From: Holophagales bacterium
Lineage (GTDB): Bacteria > Acidobacteriota > Thermoanaerobaculia > UBA5066
Length of the DNA stretch: 64,000 nucleotides
Assembly (NCBI GenBank): GCA_016714815.1
Contig: JADKBZ010000001.1
Location: 310,001-374,000 of the forward strand
Direction: 5' to 3'
Below the pieces are notes generated by a model that searched no databases, was not told where the DNA came from, and saw nothing but the letters and a program-made list of their open reading frames with translations. How positions within the stretch are numbered: the first letter of the stretch is position 1; each line of letters opens with the position of its first letter. The position numbers were made by a program, and so were the translations under genes. Shown here piece by piece: positions 7,243 to 17,429 of the stretch.

Positions 7243-9059
7243 GAGGGGACCGGGCCGAGCGCTTCCGGCTTCCCCTCGGCCAGGATCCGGACGAGCTCCT
7301 CGTGGAAGAAATCCGCCGAGGCTCGAACGTGCTCCGGCGTCCTCTCCGCGTAGACCTGCCGGCTCCGTTCGATGTCGTCCTTCAGGCGGGAGTAGAGGTC
7401 CCCCGCGGCGCGCCCCTCGGCGACCTTGCGCTCGTTGTAGAGCTTGATCTCCGAGACGAGCAGGCGGGCGATTCGCCGCGCGTCGTCGACGGCCCTCTGC
7501 GGGTCGTCGCCTCCGCGAAGGGAGCGGGCTCTCGGGACGAATCCCGCCGGCGGCGCGAGCGGAGCCGAGGGCGAAGCCGCTCCGTCGAGGACGGATACGG
7601 GGGCCGGAGGAGCCGCCGGAGCCGCCGGAGCCACCCGCTGCGGCGGGGCGATCGGCGGGGCCGCGGGCGCCGGTGCGGTGGGCGCTCCCGGGAAGATCGT
7701 CTTGATCTGCTCGAAGGCCATCGTCAGGTCGCCGCGGTTGGCCGTCAGCTCGGGAGGCGGTTCCGAAGGAGGAGGCGGAACCGGCCGGGGAAGGGGCACG
7801 GGAGTGGGCGGCGGGGCCGCCGGGCGCGGGATCGACTGCAGGCCGAGAGCGGCGGCGGAGCGGACGCCGGAGCTCGTCAGGAGGTCGACTCCGGAAAGAC
7901 CCGACGGCTCCCCCTTCTTCTTCGCGCTGGCCGATTCCTCGAGGGCCCGGAGCGCCTCGCCGGCATCGGTGATCCGGCGGGTCTTTCGGGCGTTGCTCGG
8001 GTCGGTCTGCTCGAACAGGGAGCGGCCGATCGCCTCGGGCGGGGGCTGGAGGGAGGACGAGAGGGGTGGGCGTTCCTGCGGTTGGGCGGTGGGGGCGCCG
8101 GCGACCGGGCCGCTCGGGGAGTCGGGAACGGGGGGCACGGGCGGAACCGCGGGAGCCGCGAACGGATCTCCCTCGAGGGCGAAGCCTGCGGGTTCGACCA
8201 CGTCGACGGGGGCGCCGGCCGGGCGGTAGACGGCGATCTCTTCGCCGCGCGGCGTCAACGCCGGGGAGGGGATCTTCTTGCGCGCCGCCAGGAGGTCCAC
8301 GGAGAGGCCCGTGACGAACGTGAGGACCTCGAGAGCGGCTTCGTTGAGGCGCCCCTCCTCGCCCGGCAGCTCGTCGGCGCACAGGACTCCGGCGATCCGG
8401 TCACGGATCACCATCGGGACGAGAAGGGTCCGGGCGGGCGGATGTCCGCCGAGAGCCCTGCGAAGAGGAGAGTCTTCGGCCGGTGGAAGCGCCAGAGTCG
8501 GCTTCTCGGCCTTGATGCAGGCTTCGAGGAAGGGGTCGTCGCCGGTTCCGATGTCGAGCGATTTGACGGCGTCGTCCCGGCCGCCCGAAGCGTCGAACCC
8601 GAGGGCCTTCCAGCCGCTCAGCTTCTCGTTCCTGAGGACCAGGAGCGCGGCGCGCGAGGAGTGGACCTGGGCCTCCGTCAGGAAACGGGTCAGGACGTCG
8701 ACCTGCGTTCGCGCCCCCTCGATCGAGGAGATGGACCCCTTGACGAGGCCCCAGTCGGACGCGCCGGCCGGGCCCGGGACGCTGACGGTCACGGTCTCGA
8801 CGACCTTCTCGACGATCCTTTCGACGATCCTCTCCGGCGGAGGAGCCGGCGGCACGGCATCCTCCAGGAGCGCCGCCATCAGGTCCTCCGGGAAGAGGTG
8901 CTTCGCCTGCGCGGGGATGCTCTCGGAGGCCTTCGAGATCAGCTCGTTGATCTCGTTCCGGGTATCGGCGAGCTGGGACTTCCAGCTCGCGAGGTGATCC
9001 TCGAGGAGGGTCGAGAGGGATTCGATGAACCGGCGGTTGGCGACGGGGTCGACAGGCAT
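7239..9059 (-). CDS. GAF-domain protein with proline-rich linkers
   Basis: A 606-residue soluble protein. Residues ~1-70 are helical (RRFIESLSTLLEDH). Residues ~110-260 look like a GAF sensor domain (SSRAALLVLRNEKLSGWKA, LLVPMVIRDRIAGVLCADE). A long Pro/Ala-rich disordered middle follows, then a conserved helical C-terminus (ARRIARLLVSEIKLYNERK) of a kind I associate with acidobacterial signalling proteins. The function is unknown; a regulatory or scaffold role is plausible. Start 9059 has AGGAG upstream and a TATAAT -10 element about 40 bases before it. It overlaps the transglycosylase start, suggesting an operon. Confidence 0.75.
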   Translation of the reverse strand: MPVDPVANRRFIESLSTLLEDHLASWKSQLADTRNEINELISKASESIPAQAKHLFPEDLMAALLEDAVPPAPPPERIVERIVEKVVETVTVSVPGPAGASDWGLVKGSISSIEGARTQVDVLTRFLTEAQVHSSRAALLVLRNEKLSGWKALGFDASGGRDDAVKSLDIGTGDDPFLEACIKAEKPTLALPPAEDSPLRRALGGHPPARTLLVPMVIRDRIAGVLCADELPGEEGRLNEAALEVLTFVTGLSVDLLAARKKIPSPALTPRGEEIAVYRPAGAPVDVVEPAGFALEGDPFAAPAVPPVPPVPDSPSGPVAGAPTAQPQERPPLSSSLQPPPEAIGRSLFEQTDPSNARKTRRITDAGEALRALEESASAKKKGEPSGLSGVDLLTSSGVRSAAALGLQSIPRPAAPPPTPVPLPRPVPPPPSEPPPELTANRGDLTMAFEQIKTIFPGAPTAPAPAAPPIAPPQRVAPAAPAAPPAPVSVLDGAASPSAPLAPPAGFVPRARSLRGGDDPQRAVDDARRIARLLVSEIKLYNERKVAEGRAAGDLYSRLKDDIERSRQVYAERTPEHVRASADFFHEELVRILAEGKPEALGPVPS

Positions 9060-9099
9060 GACACGCCTCTCCTGGGAGCCTTCAGGGTCGAGAGCCGTC

Positions 9100-9105
9100 A
9101 TTATA
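9100..9105 (-). promoter_or_regulatory. TATAAT -10 element for the GAF-domain gene
   Basis: A perfect TATAAT hexamer on the minus strand, placed about 40 bases upstream of the GAF-domain start and facing away from the rpsU promoter. No convincing -35 hexamer is seen at 16-18 bases spacing, so only the -10 is called. Confidence 0.5.
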
Positions 9106-9146
9106 AGCACCCCTGTCGGTTCCGAGGACCGTTTATGAGACCCGGG

Positions 9147-9175
9147 TTGACGGAGGGCGTCCTAAACCGTAGACT
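9147..9175 (+). promoter_or_regulatory. Sigma-70 promoter of the rpsU-mutS2-dnaG-rpoD operon
   Basis: TTGACG at 9147-9152 and TAGACT at 9170-9175 with an exact 17-base spacer. Transcription would begin near 9182, leaving a leader of about 60 bases before rpsU. It is the clearest housekeeping promoter in the window and drives the operon encoding the housekeeping sigma factor itself. Confidence 0.75.
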
Positions 9176-9241
9176 CGCAGGTCCGCCTCGGTCCGGCCCT
9201 CCCGGCCGGTCCACTCCGGGCCCGAAAGGGGTGATTCTCAG

Positions 9242-9448
9242 GTGCCGTTGATCCACGTCAAGGAGGACGAGTCCTTCGAGAACGCGCTGCGCCGCTTCAA
9301 GCGCAAGTGTGAAAAGTCGGGGATCCTGTCGGAGCTCAAGAAGCGCCAGCACTACGAGAAGCCGTCCACCAAGCGGAAACGGAAGGCAATCGCCGCACGC
9401 AAGAAAATGCTGCGGAAGCTGGCCGAGGAGCGCCGTACGGGAGTCTGA
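9242..9448 (+). CDS. rpsU: 30S ribosomal protein S21
   Basis: A 68-residue small basic protein matching S21 along its length: LIHVKEDESFENALRRFKRK near the start, then KKRQHYEKPSTKRKRK and the basic C-terminus. S21 sits on the 30S platform and helps initiation on structured mRNAs. The start is GTG at 9242, with AAGGGG about 10 bases upstream. It is the first gene of the rpsU-mutS2-dnaG-rpoD unit, matching the E. coli rpsU-dnaG-rpoD macromolecular-synthesis operon with mutS2 inserted. Confidence 0.97.
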   Translation: MPLIHVKEDESFENALRRFKRKCEKSGILSELKKRQHYEKPSTKRKRKAIAARKKMLRKLAEERRTGV

Positions 9449-9467
9449 TTCCCGGGGGTTCTTTTCG

Positions 9468-11884
9468 ATGATCCACACGGAAGTCGACTGGCCCGGCGTG
9501 CTACGGCTCGCCGGGCGTTTCTGTTCTTCGGAGCGGGGCCGCGAACGGCTCCTGGCTGCGGCTCCGTCCGGGAATCCGGAGGAGGTCCGCCGCCGCGCCG
9601 GCGTGACGAGGGACCTCGTCGCGCGCACGGGGCTCCGGCCTCCCGTCCGCATCTTCGGCCTCGACGAGGCCGCCCCGCTCGTCCTCCGGCTCGGGGCCGC
9701 GGGCCAGGCCCTGCCGCCCGACGAGCTGCTCGACCTCTTCGCCCTCGTCGAGCGCTCCGAGGAGGGGCGTCACGCGGTCCCGGTCGAGGGAGTCGACCTT
9801 CCCGACCTGACGGCTCTCCTCGGTCCGCTCGGCGATCTCGAGAGCCTCCTCTCGGAGCGGGACGTCGTCTTCGAGCCCGACGGCCGGATCTCGGACACCG
9901 CCTCCGTCCGGCTCTCCTCGATCCGCGCCTCCATCGTCCGCCTCCGCCGCGAGGTCGTCCGAAGGCTCGAGGAGCTCGTCCGCGCGCGTCCCGAATCTCT
10001 CGCCGACGGCTACGTCACGGAGAAGGGGGGGCGCTACTGTCTCCCGGTCCGCTCGGACCGCCGCGAGAGCGTCGCGGGGATCGTCCACGAGAAGTCGGGC
10101 TCGGGGCAGACCCTCTTCGTCGAGCCTCTCGCCGTCGTCGAGTCCAACAACGCCCTCGCCGAGGCCTTCGAGGAAGAGCGCGAGGAGATCCACCGGATCC
10201 TCGTCGCGCTCACCGCGCGATTCTCGGCGAGGAAGAGCGAGCTTCTCGCCGCGGTGGAGATCCTCACCGAGCTCGACGCCTACCAGGCCCGCGCCGAGCT
10301 GGCGCGCCGCTCGGCGGGCGTCTTTCCCGAGACGGACGGCCCGCTCGTCCTGAAGAGGGCCCGCCACCCGCTCCTCGACCGGCGCCTGGCGCCGCTGCGC
10401 GAAGAAGTCTTCGGCGAGCGGGCCGAGGAGCGCGCCTCCGACGCCGTGCCGCTCGACCTCGTCCTCGACGAGGGGCAGCGCCTCGTCCTCCTTTCCGGCC
10501 CGAACGCGGGAGGCAAGACGGTCGCGATGAAGACCGTCGGGCTCTTCGCGCTGCTGGCGCAGTCGGGCTTCGCCGTCCCCGCCGACCCGGGGACGTCGCT
10601 CCCCGTCTTCGACCGCCTCCTCGTCGTCGCGGGGGACGCGCAGGACCTCCTCGGCGACCTCTCCTCCTTCGCCGGCGCGATGACGCGGACGGCCGCGGCG
10701 TTCGCCGCGGCGACGCCGCGGAGCCTCATCCTCCTCGACGAGCTCGGGAGCGGCACCGACCCCGACGAGGGGGGGCCATCGCCACGTCGGTCCTCGAGGA
10801 GGACCTGCGGCGCGGCGGCCTCACCATCGCCACGACGCACCTGGCGTCCGTGAAGGAGTGGGCGCACGGCCGCGCCGACGTCCTCTCGGCCGCGATGGAG
10901 TTCGACGAGAGCGTCGGACGCCCCACCTTCCGCGTGAGGCCCGGAGCCACCGGGCGCTCGCGCGCTCTCGCCGTGGCCGAGCGTTCCGGCATCCCGCGGC
11001 GGGTCCTCGACGCGGCCCGCGCCCGGCTCGGGTCGGGCTGGGCCGCGGCCGACGCGGCGCTCGAGCGGCTCGAGACGGAGACGCGCAAGACGCGCGAGGA
11101 GTCCGAGAAGCTCCGGGCCGAATCCTCCGCCCTCGCCTCCTCGCGGAGCGCGCTCGAGCGGGAGGCGTCGGCCCTCGCCGTCGAAAAGGAGCGCCTGCGC
11201 GAGAGGGCGAAGACGGAGATCGACCGCGCCCTCGGGGCGCTGCGCGAGCGGGTTCGCCGCGAGCTCGACCGGATCCGCGAGGAGGCCCGCGCGGGCCGGG
11301 CCGTCTCCCGCGGCGCGCTCATGACGGTCGTCGGCGAGGCGCGAAAGGACGCCGAGGCGCTCTTCGAGATGGCGGCGCCGCCCGAGCCCGCCGGCCCCGT
11401 CGTCGTCGGCGAGAGGGTGAAGGTCGTGCCGTTCGGCACGACCGGAAAGCTCCTCGTCCTCGACGAGGCGAAGGGGCAGGCCGAGGTCGAGGTCGGCGGG
11501 AAGCGGATGAGGGTGGCCGCGGCCGACCTGAGGCCTCTCACGGGCGCCGCCCTGCCGAACCCGGTCTCGAAGTGGGCCCCGATCCCGCGCTCTTCGGGCG
11601 CCCCGGCGAAAAGCTCCCCGTCGCCGCAGGGGGCCGCGCCGCGAGGCGAGATCGTCCTCGTGGGGCTGCGCGTCGACGCGGCGCTCCCGGAGGTCGAGCG
11701 GGCCATCAACGACGCCCTCCTTTCCGGAAAGGGGAGCCTCCGGATCGTCCACGGCTTCGGCTCCGGCCGCCTCGCCGCCGCCGTCCGGGAGTTCCTCTCC
11801 GAGCACCCGGGGGTCGAAAGCCACCGGCCCGGCGACGCGCAGGAGGGCGGCGAAGCCGCCACCATTGCTGAATTGCATGACTGA
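9468..11884 (+). CDS. mutS2: Endonuclease MutS2, one-base frameshift
   Basis: About 805 residues once a frameshift is corrected. It has the MutS core and clamp helices, Walker A (GPNAGGKTVAMKT), Walker B (LILLDELGSGTDP), a coiled-coil region and a C-terminal Smr nuclease domain (EIVLVGLRVDAALPEVERA, RIVHGFGSGRL). Family members suppress homologous recombination or rescue collided ribosomes by mRNA/DNA cleavage. Reading breaks at 10770-10775, a run of six G just after the Walker B Glu; seven G restores the usual EG-[A/G]-A-[I/L]-A sequence and the frame continuing from 10776. A sequencing error is likelier than gene loss because both halves are well conserved. Start ATG 9468 lies 19 bases after rpsU. 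Confidence 0.9.
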
Positions 11885-11997
11885 AGTGCTGGCGTCGAGG
11901 CGGGGGCGTGCGAAGCCAGCCCCCCGGAGAGCGCGGAGCTGGCGGGGTAGCGGAATGAAGGCCGGGCCGACCGCGTTGCGCAGCTGAAAGACCGAAA

Positions 11998-13803
11998 GTG
12001 GACGCCTCCTACGACATCACCGACGACCTCAAGCACGACGTCCTCGCGGCGACCGATCTCGTCGCGATCGTCGGGGCCGTCACCGGGCTGAAGAAGGCGG
12101 GCAACTCCTGGAAAGGGCTCTGCCCGTTCCACGGGGAGAAGACCCCCTCGTTCCACGTTCACCCCGACAAGGGCTTCTACTACTGCTTCGGCTGCGGGGC
12201 CAAGGGCGACGCGATCACCTTCATCCGCGAGACCGAGAAGCTCGAGTTTCCCGAGGCGGTCGCCTACCTCGCCGGCCGTGCGGGAATCCCGATCCCGGTC
12301 CGCCGCTCCGGCTCCCGCGCCGACCGCGCAAAGGACACGCGCGCCGCCGAGGCGCTCGTGGCGGCCGCGAAGTTCTTCCGGGAGCAGCTCCCGCGGAGCG
12401 CCGCGGCGAAGGCGGTTCTCGAGGGGCGCGGCGTTCCCCGCGAGGAGTGGGAGCCGCTCGGCTTCGGGGCGGCCCCCGACGCCTGGGACGGCCTCCTGCG
12501 CTCCCTCTCGGGGACCTTCACCGAGGAGGTTCTCCTCGAGGCCGGGCTCCTCCAGAAGAACCAGGACACCGGGCGCGTCTACGACCGCTTCCGCAACCGG
12601 CTGATCCTCGAGATCCGCGACGCGCGCGGGGAGGTCCTCGCCTTCGGCGGCCGGGCGCTCGGCGACGACCCCGCCAAGTACATCAACAGCCCCGAAACGG
12701 CCCGCTTCACGAAGGGGAAGGTCCTCTACGGCCTCGACCGGGCCCGCGAAAGCGCGAGAAAGAGCGAGAAGCTCGTCCTCTGCGAGGGGTACTTCGACCG
12801 GATCGCGTTCGAGAGGGCCGGCGTTCCCTGGGCCGTCGCCTCGATGGGGACGGCGCTGACGACGACGCAGGCCGACCTCCTCGCGAGGCAGGTCCCGGCC
12901 GTCGTCGTCGCCTACGACGGCGATCCGCCGGGCCTCGCGGCCGCGTGGAAGACCTTCCCGCTCCTCGTCGAGCGAGGAGTGAAGGTCTTTCACGTCGCCT
13001 TTCCCGGAGGGCACGACCCCGATTCGTACCTCCGCGAGTTCGGTCCCGAGAAGCTCCGGGAGGTGGTCGCGAAGGCCCGGCCGCTCCTCGAGGTCCTCGC
13101 CGAGGCCGTCCCTCCGGCGACGGGCGACGCGGCCGAGCGGGCCGCGCGGATCAACGAGGCGAAGACGATCCTCACCGCCGTCCCCGACCGGGTCTTCCGG
13201 CACGAGCTCCTCTCGGCCTTCTCCCGGGTCACGGGCGTACCGCTGGAGCTTCTCCACGAGGGGAGCCGGCGCAGCCCGATCCGCCGCGCCGAGGCCGAGC
13301 CGCCCGCCGGCGGTTCCACCCCCAGGCCGGTCCCCGAAGCGGAGGAGCGGGTCCTCGGGTACCTTCTCTCCACCTGGCCGGCGGGCGTCGAGCTCGCGAC
13401 GAAGCTGCCGGCGGACCTCCTCTCCCACCCCGATGCCCGGGAGCTGGTCCTCCACCTCAAGTCATTGGGTTCGAAGCCGGATACCCTTGATTTTTCCGCA
13501 CTTCAATCCCATCTTGGAGGCGGCGCGGGGGTGCTGGCGGCCCGGCTCCTCCTGTCGGACCCGCCTCGGCTGGACGAAAAACCCGACGCCCCAGACCTGG
13601 AGAAGCTACGCAAGCCACTCCTCCAGCTGAAGATAAGGCGACTTGAAGAGCGCGGGGTCGAATTGCAGCCGTTGATTTCCGCCGCCGAGGCCCGGGATGA
13701 CCGGGATGGGCGGACTGCCCTCCTTGCCGAAAAGCAGAAGCTTTCCGAGGAGGTGCGTCGTATGAAGCAGGAGCTACGCCGCCCGGGCGAAGGCCCGGGC
13801 TGA
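11998..13803 (+). CDS. dnaG: DNA primase
   Basis: A 601-residue primase that makes RNA primers for the replisome. The N-terminal CHC2 zinc finger is seen as CPFHGEKTPSFHVHP then YYCFGCGAKGD (residues ~41-65), and the TOPRIM core as LVLCEGYFDRIAF and VAYDGDPPG. The C-terminal helicase-binding part is present and of ordinary length. Start is GTG at 11998. The 113 bases between mutS2 and dnaG hold no gene. The stop is followed after five bases by rpoD. Confidence 0.95.
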   Translation: MDASYDITDDLKHDVLAATDLVAIVGAVTGLKKAGNSWKGLCPFHGEKTPSFHVHPDKGFYYCFGCGAKGDAITFIRETEKLEFPEAVAYLAGRAGIPIPVRRSGSRADRAKDTRAAEALVAAAKFFREQLPRSAAAKAVLEGRGVPREEWEPLGFGAAPDAWDGLLRSLSGTFTEEVLLEAGLLQKNQDTGRVYDRFRNRLILEIRDARGEVLAFGGRALGDDPAKYINSPETARFTKGKVLYGLDRARESARKSEKLVLCEGYFDRIAFERAGVPWAVASMGTALTTTQADLLARQVPAVVVAYDGDPPGLAAAWKTFPLLVERGVKVFHVAFPGGHDPDSYLREFGPEKLREVVAKARPLLEVLAEAVPPATGDAAERAARINEAKTILTAVPDRVFRHELLSAFSRVTGVPLELLHEGSRRSPIRRAEAEPPAGGSTPRPVPEAEERVLGYLLSTWPAGVELATKLPADLLSHPDARELVLHLKSLGSKPDTLDFSALQSHLGGGAGVLAARLLLSDPPRLDEKPDAPDLEKLRKPLLQLKIRRLEERGVELQPLISAAEARDDRDGRTALLAEKQKLSEEVRRMKQELRRPGEGPG

Positions 13804-13808
13804 CAGGG

Positions 13809-15533
<1,725 letters not shown>

Positions 15534-15548
15534 CGGCTGACAGTGTCC

Positions 15549-15578
15549 TTGGGGGACCCGGACCGCCGGGTCCCCCAA
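15549..15578 (+). terminator. GC-rich hairpin after rpoD
   Basis: A perfect 13-bp stem (TTGGGGGACCCGG with CCGGGTCCCCCAA) and ACCG loop, 15 bases after the rpoD stop. No T-run follows, so termination may need Rho or the hairpin may protect the 3' end. The 16-base core ACCCGGACCGCCGGGT recurs at 15669-15684. Confidence 0.6.
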
Positions 15579-15667
15579 ACCCTTCCGCGCGGTGAGGCAG
15601 CTCGCTTCGCTCGCGTGGGATGAAGGGGGACCGCCGAGCGGCACGGCCGCGAGGTGAAGGCGGAGCC

Positions 15668-15685
15668 AACCCGGACCGCCGGGTT
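15668..15685 (+). repeat. Second copy of the rpoD-terminator hairpin core
   Basis: AACCCGG/CCGGGTT stem with the same ACCG loop as the hairpin at 15549-15578; sixteen consecutive bases are identical between the two. It lies between rpoD and the tRNA and is probably a local duplication of the terminator. Confidence 0.55.
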
Positions 15686-15735
15686 CCCCCCCGTCCCCCT
15701 GTCTCATCCGTGCGTGATATCCTGCCCGTGCAAGT

Positions 15736-15808
15736 GGGTCCGTAGCTCAGCGGTTAGAGCCACCGGCTCATAACCGGCGGGTCCTCGGTTCGAATCCGAG
15801 CGGACCCA
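15736..15808 (+). tRNA. tRNA with CAU anticodon (Ile2 or elongator Met)
   Basis: A 73-base cloverleaf: acceptor stem GGGTCCG/CGGACCC, D arm GCTC-AGCGGTTA-GAGC, anticodon loop CTCATAA with CAT, a five-base variable loop, T arm CTCGG-TTCGAAT-CCGAG and discriminator A. The 3' CCA is not fully encoded (CC then G). The anticodon arm context GGCTCATAACC resembles Bacillus tRNA-Ile2, in which lysidine is added to read AUA, more than an elongator Met. No initiator features (C1-A72 mismatch, three G-C pairs in the anticodon stem) are seen. The closing anticodon pair 27-43 is A-C. Confidence 0.9.
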
Positions 15809-15854
15809 CCGGTTCGGGAGAATCAAACGGGCGTGCTTCGAGACTTTGACCCTT

Positions 15855-15930
15855 CCTCCGGCGAATCGATGCGCCGGGGGTCTATCCGAGTGACAGGACG
15901 GGCGCCGGTGGGCGCCCGTTCACTTTTTTT
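15855..15930 (+). terminator. Tandem hairpins ending in a T-run before the zinc-ribbon gene
   Basis: A first hairpin (CCGGCG at 15858-15863 with CGCCGG at 15872-15877) is followed by a strong terminator: ACGGGCGCC at 15898-15906 pairs perfectly with GGCGCCCGT at 15911-15919 (GGTG loop), then seven T at 15924-15930. It can terminate the tRNA transcript 90 bases upstream. It also abuts the ribosome-binding site GGGGAG (15931-15936) of the next gene, whose TTG start is only 12 bases after the T-run, so attenuation of that gene is possible. Confidence 0.7.
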
Positions 15931-15942
15931 GGGGAGCCTTCC

Positions 15943-16689
15943 TTGACCGACAAATCGCCGTCCGGCGCGCTCGAGCGCCTCTTTCGCCTTCAGGAGCTCC
16001 TCCTCGAAGCCCACACCAAGGGTGAGAGGCGTAACAGGACGCCCGAGCACCTCGTCCACGTCGAGGCGGCCTGGCAGGATTTCCGGCGGAAACGGCAGGA
16101 GGTTGCGTCGAGGCTCGAGCAGGCCGAATCCCGCAAGAAAGAGCTCGACGAGCAGGTCGCCGGCTACGCCGAGCAGCTGAAGAAGTCCGAGGCGAAGCGC
16201 AGGGCGGTAAAGGGGCAGCACGAGTACACGGCCCTCCTCACCGAGGTCGACCACGCCCAGCGCGAGATCCGGACGCGGGAAGACGAGCTCCTCGTCGTCG
16301 AGGAGACGCTCAACCAGGCCCGGGCCGACGAAGAGACCCTCGCCGCCACTTCCGGACAGGAAGAGGCGGGGTACGAGGAGCAGATGAGCGAATGGCGGGC
16401 CGAGCAGGCCAGGCTCGCCGCCGAGATCGGGGTCGCCGAGGCGGCGGCCGCGACGATTCGAGCGACGATCGAAAAGCGGCTCCTCGGGACGTTCGACCGG
16501 ATTGCGAAGATGCGCTCGGGCGTCGCCGTCGCGCGCGTGGCGATGGTCGGCCCCCAGACGGCCGCCTGCTCCTCGTGCAACGTGAGGCTCCGGCCGCAGC
16601 TCCTCTCGGACCTCCGCCTCTCGCGCGAGATCCTCCAGTGCGAGAGCTGCAAGAGGATTCTCTTCTGGGACGGCAGCGGCCTGCCGTGA
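15943..16689 (+). CDS. C4-type zinc-ribbon coiled-coil protein (DUF164-like)
   Basis: A 248-residue protein: a long coiled coil over about residues 10-180 (rich in E, K, A and L, with VKGQHEYTALLTEVDHAQR in the middle) followed by a C-terminal zinc ribbon with CSSCNVRLRP and, 30 residues later, CESCKRILFW. This is the CT398/DUF164 family, implicated in other bacteria in binding secretion or sigma-54 components; its role here is unknown. TTG 15943 is chosen because GGGGAG lies at 15931-15936 and no other start fits. See the terminator ending 12 bases before it. Confidence 0.85.
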   Translation: MTDKSPSGALERLFRLQELLLEAHTKGERRNRTPEHLVHVEAAWQDFRRKRQEVASRLEQAESRKKELDEQVAGYAEQLKKSEAKRRAVKGQHEYTALLTEVDHAQREIRTREDELLVVEETLNQARADEETLAATSGQEEAGYEEQMSEWRAEQARLAAEIGVAEAAAATIRATIEKRLLGTFDRIAKMRSGVAVARVAMVGPQTAACSSCNVRLRPQLLSDLRLSREILQCESCKRILFWDGSGLP

Positions 16690-16750
16690 CCTCCCGCGGC
16701 CTCGCCCGCGAGGCGTTCGGCGGAGAAAACAGGGAAAGCGGAGAGCGGTA

Positions 16751-17410
16751 CTGAGCCGGGCCCTGGAGATCGCCGCGAACCTGGCGGGCGTCTCGGCCCG
16801 CATCGGGGCGGCCGCCCGGCGGGCAGGGCGCGACCCGGCCTCGGTGACGCTCGTCGCCGTCACGAAGACGAGGCCGCTCGAGGATCTGCTCGCCGCCTGG
16901 GAGGCGGGCGTGCGGCACTTCGGCGAGAACCGCGTCCAGGAAGCCGAGGCGAAGTTCCCCGGGCTGCCCCGCGACGCGGTGAAGCACCTCGTCGGCCCCA
17001 TCCAGTCGAACAAGGCGAACAGGGCGGTCCGGCTCGCCGACGTCCTCCACGCCGTCGATTCGGCCGAGATCGCCCGCCGCCTCGCCCGCGCCGCGGCGAG
17101 CGAGGGGCGGCGCCTCGCGATCTACGTCGAGGTGAACACGGGCGACGAGGAGTCGAAGGCGGGCGTCTCTCCTGCCGGCGCGCCGGCGCTCGTCGAGGCG
17201 GTCCGCGTGCTGCCCGAGCTCGATCTCCTCGGCCTGATGGCGATCCCGCCCCCGGGCGACACGCGCCCCCATTTCGTGGCACTGCGGCGCCTTGCGGCCA
17301 CCCTCGGCCTTCTGGGGCTGTCGATGGGGATGAGCGACGACTTCGAGGCCGCCATCGAAGAGGGGGCGACCGTCGTCCGGGTCGGCACGGCCCTCTTCGG
17401 CAGCCGCTGA
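16751..17410 (+). CDS. yggS: YggS-family PLP homeostasis protein, CTG start
   Basis: About 219 residues, the usual family length. It is a fold-type III PLP-binding protein that controls free pyridoxal phosphate and amino/keto acid pools. The PLP Lys is in VAVTKTRP, followed by HFGENRVQEAEAKF, HLVGPIQSNK, and SMGMSDDFEAAI with RVGTALFG at the end. Family homology begins well before the first GTG (16844), which would delete the first helix. The CTG at 16751 has GGAGAG at 16740-16745, a five-base gap and a good N-terminus (SRALEIAANLAGVSARI), so I place the start there. It is 61 bases after the zinc-ribbon gene. Confidence 0.88.
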   Translation: MSRALEIAANLAGVSARIGAAARRAGRDPASVTLVAVTKTRPLEDLLAAWEAGVRHFGENRVQEAEAKFPGLPRDAVKHLVGPIQSNKANRAVRLADVLHAVDSAEIARRLARAAASEGRRLAIYVEVNTGDEESKAGVSPAGAPALVEAVRVLPELDLLGLMAIPPPGDTRPHFVALRRLAATLGLLGLSMGMSDDFEAAIEEGATVVRVGTALFGSR

Positions 17411-17429
17411 CCCTGCTACCCTCGCGCCG

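Noticed and set aside
10770..10775. Programmed frameshift or phase variation in mutS2
   Set aside because: Similar one-base changes occur in five other unrelated genes and in both directions, without a slippery heptamer-plus-structure pattern; sequencing error is simpler.
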